Positions 14,256 through 20,159 of a stretch of 20,159 bases of DNA are shown here, piece after piece. Below the pieces are notes generated by a model, which was not told the origin of the DNA, did no database searches, and was given only the letters and a program-made list of their open reading frames with translations. The number at the start of each line of letters is the position of its first letter. Position 1 is the stretch's first letter. Source of the stretch: Porphyromonadaceae bacterium UBA7042 (GTDB taxonomy: Bacteria > Bacteroidota > Bacteroidia > Bacteroidales > Muribaculaceae); assembly GCA_002494015.1 (NCBI GenBank), contig DLAR01000009.1, positions 1 to 20,159 of the forward strand. The letters run 5' to 3'. Position numbers and translations under genes: made by a program.

Positions 14256-16883
14256 ATGCGTCATAACATTCTTTACATTCTGCTATCGCTCTCTTTGACG
14301 GTCGGATCTGTTACCGGTCTCAGGGCACAGACTCCTGCAGCAGCCGACACGATTTATAATCCCACCGTCCTATTTACCGGTCTGCCAAAGACTTATGAAA
14401 TTGCCGACATTGTTGTCAACGGTGCGGATAATTATGAAGACTATATCGTTATCGGATATTCGGGTCTGAAACAAGGCGACCAGATTGAAATCCCCGGCAG
14501 CGATATCAGCGATGCCTCGAAACGCCTGTGGCGACAGGGGTTGTTTTCCAAAGTCCAGATTTCGGTTGACAAAGTTGCCGGAGACAAGGCTTGGCTCTCG
14601 ATAAACCTCCGCCAGCAACCACGAATATCGGAAATCAACTATATCGGAATAAAGAAAGGTGAACGCGAGGACCTTCAGAATGCGTTGCAGCTCATGAAGG
14701 GCAACCAGATAACGCAGAACATCGTGAACCGAGCCGAGCAGATTATAAAGAAATATTATTCCAACAAGGGTTTTGGCAACGCGATTGTAAAGATTGACCT
14801 CGTGGATGACCTTTCGCATCCCAACGAGGCGATTGTCAACATCCGCGTGAAGAAAAACGACAAAGTAAAGGTTCACAAAATCTATATTGACGGTAACGAA
14901 GTGCTGAGCGACAACGCCATTCAGCGCACCATGAAGAAAACCAACGAAAAAGGCAAGCTTATAAACCTGTTCCGTCAAAAGAAATTTGTCGAGAGCGACT
15001 ATGAAGACGACCTTAACCGCATCCTTCAGAAGTATAACGAGAAAGGATATCGTGACGCAAAGATTCTCGCCGATTCAGTCGTGCCCTACGATGACAAGAG
15101 TGTCGATGTCTATATCACTCTTGAAGAAGGCAAAAAATACTACATCAATAATATAACTTGGGTCGGCAACACTGTGCTGAATACTGAAGTCCTCGATGCC
15201 ATTCTCGGGTTTAACAAGGGTGACGTGTATAATCAGAAACAGCTTGACAAACGCACCAATGAGGATGAGGATGCGGTCGCCAATTACTATATGAACAACG
15301 GTTACCTGTTTTTCCGCCTCATACCGATAGAAAAGAACATAGTCGGTGACTCGGTCGATCTTGAAATGCGAATTGTCGAAGGTCCTCAGGCCCGTATAAA
15401 CAACGTTATCATCAACGGTAACGACCGCTTGTATGAGAAGGTAATCCGTCGAGAACTCTATATCCGTCCCGGCGAGCTGTTCAGCAAAAGCGACCTTATA
15501 CGTTCTTTGCGTGAAATCGCGCAGACAGGCCATTTCAACCCCGAGAACATGAACCCCGACGTGTCTCCCAACAAGGAAGACGGCACGGTCGACGTTGCCC
15601 TGAATCTTGAATCGAAGTCAAATGACCAGTTTGAGTTTTCGCTTGGCTGGGGACAGACAGGCGTTATCGGAAAGGTCGCCATCAAGTTCTCCAACTTCTC
15701 GATCAAGAATTTGTTCTACCCCAACACATATAAAGGTATCATCCCGCAGGGCGAAGGACAGCAGTTGACAATTTCGGCACAGACCAATGCCCGTTACTAT
15801 CAGGCCTACAGCATTTCTTTCCTCGACCCGTGGTTTGGCGGAAAACGCCCCAACTCGCTGTCGGTATCAGCCTATTACAGCCGCCAGACCGGTGTGAACT
15901 CCTCGTTCTACAACAGCCGTTACATGTACAACCCCTATATGTATTCAACCGGCGGTTTGGGATATGGCTATAACGATTATTACCAGAACTCAATCGAAAA
16001 CGCCTATGACCCCAATAAGCTCTTGCAGATGGTGGGCGTATCGGTCGGATTCGGAAAGCGTCTGAGCTGGCCCGATGACTACTTCACATTCCAAGCCACC
16101 CTCGGATACAACTGGTATTACCTTAAAAACTGGGAATACCTGTATTACATGCAGAACGGTACTTCCAACGCGCTTGTTCTCGGTCTCACCCTCGGCCGAA
16201 ACAGTATCGACAATCCCCTCTACACCCGTCGAGGCTCAAATATCTCTCTTGACCTGCAACTGACCCCTCCCGCATCGCTTTTCGGCAAGAAAGACTGGAA
16301 AAAACTCTCAGAGGAGAACACGACCGAGTCCAAAAAAGAGATGTACCGCTGGGTTGAATACTGGAAGCTGCGTTTCAAATCGCGCACATATACCCCGCTT
16401 ACCAATCCCGACGGACAGTATACGCTCGTGCTCATGACCCGTGCCGACATCGGTCTCCTCGGCAGCTACAACAAGTATCTCAAGTCACCGTTTGAAACAT
16501 TCTATGTCGGTGGTGACGGTATGTCAGGTTCCTATACCTATGCACAGGAGACTATAGCCCTGCGCGGTTATGACAACGGCGCACTGACTCCGTTCCGCAG
16601 CGAAGGTTACGCATATACTCGTTTCGGAGTCGAGCTTCACTTCCCCTTCATGTTGCAGCCGACGACCACTATCTACGGTCTGACATTTATTGAAGGCGGT
16701 AATGCATGGACTTCGGTCGGGAAGTTCTCTCCGTTTGACCTCAAGCGCAGTGCCGGTGCCGGTATCCGCATCTTCCTCCCGATGGTCGGCATGATGGGTA
16801 TTGACTGGGCCTATGGTTTTGACCGGGTATTCGGCGAGCGAGGCGGCAGTCACTTCCACTTCATCCTCGGTCAGGAATTCTAA
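14256..16883 (+). CDS. bamA: outer-membrane protein assembly factor BamA (Omp85)
   Basis: BamA is the central outer-membrane insertase for beta-barrel proteins. This 875-residue protein has a signal peptide ending near LRAQ (residue 25), then a periplasmic part to about residue 450 with repeated POTRA signatures such as GNEVLSDNAI, GNTVLNTEVL and GNDRLYEKVIRRELYIRPGELF. The rest is a barrel rich in aromatic alternating strands. The conserved L6 loop is visible as GGDGMSGSYTYAQ followed by the ALRGYDNG motif, the counterpart of the VRGF/Y motif. The protein ends in Phe (HFILGQEF), as expected for an outer-membrane barrel. A Tyr/Asn/Ser-rich stretch near residues 550-590 is probably an extracellular loop. 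uppS lies just upstream and two OmpH/Skp chaperone genes follow. Confidence 0.96.
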   Translation: MRHNILYILLSLSLTVGSVTGLRAQTPAAADTIYNPTVLFTGLPKTYEIADIVVNGADNYEDYIVIGYSGLKQGDQIEIPGSDISDASKRLWRQGLFSKVQISVDKVAGDKAWLSINLRQQPRISEINYIGIKKGEREDLQNALQLMKGNQITQNIVNRAEQIIKKYYSNKGFGNAIVKIDLVDDLSHPNEAIVNIRVKKNDKVKVHKIYIDGNEVLSDNAIQRTMKKTNEKGKLINLFRQKKFVESDYEDDLNRILQKYNEKGYRDAKILADSVVPYDDKSVDVYITLEEGKKYYINNITWVGNTVLNTEVLDAILGFNKGDVYNQKQLDKRTNEDEDAVANYYMNNGYLFFRLIPIEKNIVGDSVDLEMRIVEGPQARINNVIINGNDRLYEKVIRRELYIRPGELFSKSDLIRSLREIAQTGHFNPENMNPDVSPNKEDGTVDVALNLESKSNDQFEFSLGWGQTGVIGKVAIKFSNFSIKNLFYPNTYKGIIPQGEGQQLTISAQTNARYYQAYSISFLDPWFGGKRPNSLSVSAYYSRQTGVNSSFYNSRYMYNPYMYSTGGLGYGYNDYYQNSIENAYDPNKLLQMVGVSVGFGKRLSWPDDYFTFQATLGYNWYYLKNWEYLYYMQNGTSNALVLGLTLGRNSIDNPLYTRRGSNISLDLQLTPPASLFGKKDWKKLSEENTTESKKEMYRWVEYWKLRFKSRTYTPLTNPDGQYTLVLMTRADIGLLGSYNKYLKSPFETFYVGGDGMSGSYTYAQETIALRGYDNGALTPFRSEGYAYTRFGVELHFPFMLQPTTTIYGLTFIEGGNAWTSVGKFSPFDLKRSAGAGIRIFLPMVGMMGIDWAYGFDRVFGERGGSHFHFILGQEF

Positions 16884-16890
16884 AATAACA

Positions 16891-16958
16891 AATTAATAGT
16901 TCATAATGCATAATTCATAATAGTCATCTGATTATGAATTATGCATTATGCATTAATT
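16891..16958. repeat. long AT-rich inverted repeat between bamA and the first ompH
   Basis: The arms 16902-16921 and 16931-16950 are perfect 20-nt reverse complements with a 9-nt spacer. After a small interruption AATTAAT (16891-16897) and ATTAATT (16952-16958) extend the symmetry. The arms are built from CATAATGCATAATTCATAAT-type words. There is no clean T-run after it, so it may be a dispersed palindromic or miniature mobile repeat rather than a terminator, or it may protect the bamA mRNA end. Confidence 0.85.
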
Positions 16959-17027
16959 TAAACCTTTTCGTCTCTCGGGTGTCTATATTAATATAGGATG
17001 TAACATTAAAAACATAATTTAATTACG

Positions 17028-17543
17028 ATGAAAAAATTAGCATTGCTTATCGCGATATTCGCCGCCACCGCTTTCGGGGCTGCCGCTCAGAAGTTTGCCC
17101 TTGTCGACATGGAATATGTCCTCGGTAACGTGCCTGCCTATGAGATGGCCAACGAGCAGTTGAACCAGATTTCGCAGCGATGGCAGAAAGAAGTCGAGGC
17201 TGTCGCCAAGGAAGCCGAAACTATGTACAAAAACTATCAGGGCGACATGGTGTTCCTGACCGATGACCAGAAGAAGAAAAAAGAGGAAGAAATTGTGGCG
17301 AAAGAGAAAGAGGCAGCCGAGTTGCGTCAGAAATACTTCGGTCCTGACGGCGAGCTTTACAAAAAGCGTCAGAGCCTCATGAAACCCATTCAGGACGATG
17401 TGTACAACGCTGTCAAGAAAGTGGCCGAGGAACGCGGCTATCAGTGCATCTTTGACCGGGCGTCGAGTGCCGACATTATTTTTGCCTCACCGCGCATCGA
17501 TGTCTCAAACGAAGTGCTTGAAAAGTTAGGTTATTCCAAATAA
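17028..17543 (+). CDS. OmpH/Skp-family periplasmic chaperone (first copy)
   Basis: This 171-residue protein has a signal peptide (MKKLALL to the Ala-rich cleavage site near AAAQ, residue 21), then QKFALVDMEYVLGNVPAYE, the first strand and helix of the Skp fold. A long charged coiled coil rich in Lys and Glu (about 40-110) follows, then a returning strand with YQCIFDRASSADIIFASP. Skp binds unfolded outer-membrane proteins in the periplasm and delivers them to BamA, encoded just upstream. The coiled coil includes five Lys in a row (near 82-86), suggesting a basic tentacle surface. Co-transcription with bamA is likely, although the long palindrome lies between them. It differs clearly from the second copy in length and helix sequence. 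Confidence 0.92.
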   Translation: MKKLALLIAIFAATAFGAAAQKFALVDMEYVLGNVPAYEMANEQLNQISQRWQKEVEAVAKEAETMYKNYQGDMVFLTDDQKKKKEEEIVAKEKEAAELRQKYFGPDGELYKKRQSLMKPIQDDVYNAVKKVAEERGYQCIFDRASSADIIFASPRIDVSNEVLEKLGYSK

Positions 17544-17549
17544 ATATCT

Positions 17550-17574
17550 TATCTTTGCACTCGGCCTCAGGCCG
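17550..17574 (+). promoter_or_regulatory. possible internal promoter and leader hairpin before the second ompH
   Basis: TATCTTTG (17550-17557, continuing as TATCTTTGCA) matches the Bacteroidota -7 box just after the stop of the first ompH. A small hairpin, CGGCC-TCA-GGCCG, follows at 17562-17574. The implied leader to the ATG at 17620 is about 55 nt. No clear -33 TTTG is seen. Confidence 0.5.
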
Positions 17575-17619
17575 CATAAAATTAAGTTAAATTTAATAAT
17601 AAGCTAAGCATACCTTACA

Positions 17620-18114
17620 ATGATTAAAAGATTATTGCTCGCAATCATGATTGCGCTCCCCATGAGTGTTTTCGCTCAGAAATTCGGTGTCATCAACACT
17701 CAGGCCCTTATGGAAACCATGCCTGAAATGAAAACCGTTCAGGAACAGATGGAGGCATCTGCCAAGAAGTATCAGGCTGAATTTGACAAGCTGAAAGAGG
17801 AATTTGATAAAAAGTTTACAGAATTTCAGGCTCTTGAGGAATCTACCCCTCAGACTATCAAAGACCGCCGTATGCAGGAAATGCAGGAACTTGATGCCAA
17901 AATTCAGCAGTTCCGCGAAACAGCTCTTCAGGATCAGCAGCGTCAGCAGCAGCAGCTCATGGCTCCCATTCAGGAAAAAGTCATGAAGGCAATTCAGAGT
18001 GTTGGCGACGAAGGCGGTTTCACTTTCATCTTTGAAAACATGATGCCTGTTTTTACCGGCAAGGATGTTACCGACATTACTGAAAGCGTTAAAACCCGTC
18101 TCGGTGTGAAGTAA
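17620..18114 (+). CDS. OmpH/Skp-family periplasmic chaperone (second copy)
   Basis: This 164-residue protein has a signal peptide to about residue 19 (SVFAQ) and the Skp fold opening QKFGVINTQALMETMPEMK. A long amphipathic coiled coil (about 35-115) includes a Gln-rich stretch near 104-113. A closing strand, GGFTFIFENMMPVFTGKDVTDI, precedes a C-terminal GVK. Paired OmpH genes after bamA are usual in Bacteroidales and may act on different clients or as mixed trimers; that is inference. The two copies share little beyond the fold, so the duplication is old. A possible separate promoter could allow independent expression. The gene ends before a strong bidirectional terminator. Confidence 0.92.
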   Translation: MIKRLLLAIMIALPMSVFAQKFGVINTQALMETMPEMKTVQEQMEASAKKYQAEFDKLKEEFDKKFTEFQALEESTPQTIKDRRMQEMQELDAKIQQFRETALQDQQRQQQQLMAPIQEKVMKAIQSVGDEGGFTFIFENMMPVFTGKDVTDITESVKTRLGVK

Positions 18115-18132
18115 GAATCATCTGAAATGACA

Positions 18133-18179
18133 TAAAACAGAGCGGCCGCCTCGAGAAACGAGGCGGCCGCTCTGTTTTT
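18133..18179. terminator. strong bidirectional terminator between convergent operons
   Basis: The arms 18134-18153 and 18159-18178 are perfect 20-nt reverse complements with an AGAAA loop. The GC-rich core is flanked by AAAA on the left and TTTTT on the right, so T-runs follow on both strands. It lies between the plus-strand ompH gene and the minus-strand acetyltransferase-like gene and can end both transcripts. The stem happens to contain two GCGGCCGC words and a CTCGAG word. Confidence 0.93.
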
Positions 18180-18186
18180 AGGTGGC

Positions 18187-18810
18187 TCAGGCTAATTTCT
18201 GCTGCAATAGGCTGAAAAACGTCCCGACATGCTCACCGTCGATAAATCCGTGGTGAAACGATATTGCGACCGGCATTGAGCCTTCATCGCTCATTTTTCC
18301 CACAACGATCAAGGGGTATGGATTCCCCTTGCTGCTGCGCAGCGTGAACTCTGCTCCTGTAAATGGAAGATAAGGGACGGCACTGACGAGGACGAGGTCA
18401 TTCTCGGTCTGCGCGTCCTCGGTCGAATAGGCCGATGCATCCCCCGGATTGTCAATCATCTCCCGGGCCACGGCGATAAAGTCGTCAAGGTCGGGGATAT
18501 AAGGGAAACGCATGGTGACGAAACCTTCCCGACCCTTGACTTTTACGGGCGACAGCACGTCGACGCGGTCATAAAGCACGATGCGCCCCTCGGGGTCCAC
18601 GCGGTAACGCCATGCCTCGATTTCGTTTATCGCCGAAAGAATGGCATGGAGGTAGACAAGGAAAAACGACTTGTTTCCAGCCTTGGCGCGCCGATAAGCC
18701 TCCCCGCATTTCACCGGGCATGTAATCGATGCCATCGGATTGGCGAAATCACTGAAAAACATCCAGTTTTCCCGCCGGTTCCATTTCTCAAAATCAATAA
18801 TGGTTTTCAT
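18187..18810 (-). CDS. chloramphenicol-acetyltransferase-like protein (CAT fold)
   Basis: This 207-residue protein is of the classical CAT family, whose members move an acetyl group from acetyl-CoA to a hydroxyl. It opens with IDFEKWNRRENWMFFSDFANP, matching the family's W-x-R-x-E and FxxFxNP start. It continues with the LHAILSAINEIEAWRYR helix region and ends with the catalytic segment HHGFIDGEH; His187, the second His, is the expected general base and Asp191 the structural partner. The CAT pattern expects Gln before the HH, Ser/Ala after it and Phe/Tyr after the DG; here these are Ser, Gly and Glu. Bacteroidales carry such chromosomal CAT-like genes, and real chloramphenicol resistance should not be assumed. 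Last gene of a three-gene operon, 7 nt after the DUF4230 gene. Confidence 0.85.
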   Translation of the reverse strand: MKTIIDFEKWNRRENWMFFSDFANPMASITCPVKCGEAYRRAKAGNKSFFLVYLHAILSAINEIEAWRYRVDPEGRIVLYDRVDVLSPVKVKGREGFVTMRFPYIPDLDDFIAVAREMIDNPGDASAYSTEDAQTENDLVLVSAVPYLPFTGAEFTLRSSKGNPYPLIVVGKMSDEGSMPVAISFHHGFIDGEHVGTFFSLLQQKLA

Positions 18811-18817
18811 CGCTTTA

Positions 18818-19393
18818 TCAGGGATAGCCTGCGGGGGAGGGGTCGGTCACGGTGACCTGTTTCCCGGTCATTGCGCCCAGCATGGAGGTGAGATTCACGA
18901 CTGCCTCGGCACGGGCGCGTTTCACATATCCTTTCGCATAAATCTTTTTGCGGAAATTGTCGCGTACCTTTGACTTGATGGCGTTTTCCTGTGCCGTTGT
19001 GAGATTGGGACTGTCGAAAAAGTCATCGGTCCACTGGTCGATTACGACATAGGAGTTAGGCTCTGTCGATTCATAGATTTCGACGATTTCAGGCGGCAGT
19101 GTGACTTTGATGACGCTGTCGCCAATTTCTTCCATCGTCAGATTGTCGAGGTCAAAGGATATACTCCCGTTAATCGTCTGTCGGGCAAAAATGTGGCGCG
19201 GGCCCACGCTCCCCTTGACGGGGACATCCTCGGTGATGTCGACAGTGCACAATTGTGCCATAGCCTTGACATCCTTGATTTCAGCCTTGTGCATGGTGAC
19301 ACGGGATACTTCGGGCGACATCTGCCACCACACGACTACTCCGGCGATGGCGATAACGATGGCAAAAATTATAATCAGGCGTATTGTTTTCAT
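18818..19393 (-). CDS. DUF4230 family membrane-anchored protein
   Basis: This 191-residue protein has one N-terminal membrane helix (about residues 4-24, LIIIFAIVIAIAGVVVWW) and a mostly periplasmic soluble domain. The domain shows the DUF4230 pattern: repeated beta strands (SRVTMHKAEIKDVKAMAQL, SISFDLDNLTMEEIGDSVIKVTLPPEI), then charged helices with YAKGYVKRARAEAVVNLTSML near 150-170. The family's function is unknown. Its ATG overlaps the stop of the upstream DUF4230 lipoprotein gene by 4 nt (ATGA), implying translational coupling, and it ends 7 nt before the CAT-like gene. The tandem pair suggests both DUF4230 proteins act together at the envelope. Confidence 0.88.
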   Translation of the reverse strand: MKTIRLIIIFAIVIAIAGVVVWWQMSPEVSRVTMHKAEIKDVKAMAQLCTVDITEDVPVKGSVGPRHIFARQTINGSISFDLDNLTMEEIGDSVIKVTLPPEIVEIYESTEPNSYVVIDQWTDDFFDSPNLTTAQENAIKSKVRDNFRKKIYAKGYVKRARAEAVVNLTSMLGAMTGKQVTVTDPSPAGYP

Positions 19394-20004
19394 GATTCTT
19401 TAAATTTTACGATTACATTATAGCCGTCGCGCGCGGCAAGTGAGCTGAAGTAAGTATTGGCTTTTCCGCGGGCTTGCAGGGAGAGTTTGTCGCGGAATAC
19501 GGGATTCTGTTCCACCTCGGTTTTAAGTGCTGTATTCATCTGTTCCTTTATATTGGCCCGTTCCTCGGCATCGATTTCAGAGCGCAGTCCCGTCACGCGG
19601 TAATGGTCTTCGCGGATTTCGGCATCCCGGCCGAGGTATTCGGTCTGAATCGCCGGAAGGGTCAGTGTGATGGTCTTGGTCGATTCGTCAACGTGCACGT
19701 CGGTCGGCTGGAGGTTGGTAAGGTCGATGAATGCGCGCATGTATGTGTCGTAGGAATAGGCCGCCTTCCGGTTGCCTATTTTCATCGCGTCACCGATTGC
19801 TGCCACTGACTGTTTAAGACCCTTGGCTTCGGAAAGAGAGAGGTCGTCGATTGTCGCCATCTTGGAGATGGTCATTTGAGCGAGGACGAGCTTGTTGACC
19901 GATTTTACTTCGGAATAAAACGTGTTCTGCATCGAGCCACCGGTATTACATCCCGAAAAAAACGCTATGGCCAACATTGCTGCGCCGATAGATTTTAATT
20001 TCAT
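19390..20004 (-). CDS. DUF4230 family lipoprotein
   Basis: This 204-residue predicted lipoprotein has a signal sequence MKLKSIGAAMLAIAFFSGC (Cys19 lipidated) followed by a short Gly/Ser linker and a DUF4230-like domain. Visible elements are KLVLAQMTISKMATIDDLSL, the strand pair KTITLTLPAIQTEYLGRDAEI and a helical end with FRDKLSLQARGKANTYFSSL. The open frame reaches 22 codons further upstream, but those codons overlap the promoter and place an odd hydrophobic stretch before the real signal peptide, so I chose the ATG at 20002-20004. It is the first gene of the operon, sharing a 4-nt overlap with the membrane-anchored paralogue. The function is unknown. The pair probably arose by duplication and diverged in anchoring mode. 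Confidence 0.88.
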   Translation of the reverse strand: MKLKSIGAAMLAIAFFSGCNTGGSMQNTFYSEVKSVNKLVLAQMTISKMATIDDLSLSEAKGLKQSVAAIGDAMKIGNRKAAYSYDTYMRAFIDLTNLQPTDVHVDESTKTITLTLPAIQTEYLGRDAEIREDHYRVTGLRSEIDAEERANIKEQMNTALKTEVEQNPVFRDKLSLQARGKANTYFSSLAARDGYNVIVKFKES

Positions 20005-20039
20005 GACAATAGTAGTAATATTGAATTTGGTTATGAATA

Positions 20040-20071
20040 CAAAAATAACCAATAAATGCCACATCGGCAAA
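20040..20071 (-). promoter_or_regulatory. Bacteroidota-type promoter of the DUF4230 operon
   Basis: On the minus strand TTTG (20068-20071) is followed after 20 nt by TATTTTTG (20040-20047), a full match to the -33/-7 consensus. Transcription would start near 20033, giving a leader of about 29 nt to the start at 20004. This supports the shorter start for the lipoprotein. Confidence 0.78.
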
Positions 20072-20159
20072 ACTGTCGTAAAATATTTACGGTTGAGCCC
20101 ACGGCTCTTTCATTTAAGATTTGATCTCATTCCCGGAAAATGTGTTATTTTATAGCGGT
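20072..20159. other. right-edge intergenic sequence with small hairpins
   Basis: I see no gene here. CGTAAA-ATA-TTTACG (20077-20091) and GAGCC-CAC-GGCTC (20095-20107) are small inverted repeats. The second is followed by TTTCATTT and could be a weak terminator for something transcribed rightward, but no such gene is evident. Confidence 0.4.

Noticed and set aside
14370..14978. A 202-codon open frame antisense to bamA, and similar long antisense frames in the SulP, oxc and nifJ genes
   Set aside because: They lie wholly inside strongly supported genes and have no signal, domain or promoter evidence; such shadow frames are expected in this base composition.
18142..18171. Two GCGGCCGC words and a CTCGAG word that look like a cloning polylinker
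   Set aside because: They fall exactly in the stem and loop edge of a perfect 20-bp terminator hairpin with T-runs on both strands between convergent genes, so a natural terminator explains them. No vector-like sequence surrounds them.
18187..18810. Acquired chloramphenicol-resistance gene
   Set aside because: The catalytic His-Asp segment is present, but the surrounding signature differs, and the gene sits in a chromosomal operon with DUF4230 genes and no mobile-element features. Similar CAT-like genes are native in this order.

Overview
The window looks like a chromosomal segment from a gut-type Bacteroidales, most likely near Muribaculaceae. Three things point there: promoters of the Bacteroidota form (TAnnTTTG at -7, sometimes TTTG about 20 nt upstream), mostly absent Shine-Dalgarno sites, and families typical of the phylum (DUF4230, DUF6089-like and DUF6242-like proteins, Bacteroidota-type BamA and paired OmpH/Skp). 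The family-level placement is inference; no rRNA or tRNA gene is present.

Layout. (1) 1-906: a left edge without a confident gene but with a perfect GC-rich palindrome, then a tiny Ala-rich lipoprotein on the minus strand with its own promoter and terminator. (2) 907-2613 minus: a SulP/SLC26-type anion transporter with a STAS domain. (3) 2887-10883 plus: an oxalate-catabolism cluster. It encodes formyl-CoA:oxalate CoA-transferase (frc), oxalyl-CoA decarboxylase (oxc), an AEC-family transporter like E. coli YfdV, and a complete single-chain pyruvate:ferredoxin oxidoreductase (nifJ). (4) 11096-18114 plus: an envelope block with a DUF6242-like lipoprotein, a DUF6089-like outer-membrane protein, uppS, bamA and two tandem ompH/skp genes. 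(5) 18187-20004 minus: a tightly packed three-gene operon with two DUF4230 proteins (one a lipoprotein, one membrane-anchored) and a chloramphenicol-acetyltransferase-like enzyme. It converges on the envelope block at a very strong bidirectional hairpin terminator.

How it works together. Frc moves CoA from formyl-CoA to oxalate, giving formate and oxalyl-CoA. Oxc decarboxylates oxalyl-CoA to CO2 and regenerates formyl-CoA. The AEC carrier is the obvious candidate for oxalate or formate movement. The divergent SulP protein may handle oxalate, formate, bicarbonate or sulfate, but its substrate cannot be read from sequence. NifJ links pyruvate, CoA, CO2 and ferredoxin; why it sits next to oxalate genes is the main metabolic puzzle here.

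The most unusual feature is RNA-level architecture in the oxalate cluster. frc has a full anti-SD-complementary ribosome site, rare in this phylum. A terminator-like hairpin with seven T's lies between frc and oxc, just before oxc, and alternative pairings could switch it. Each of the next two gene junctions carries its own stable hairpin without a T-run. This suggests graded or conditional expression of the pathway. I found no CRISPR array, insertion sequence, phage or defence genes.
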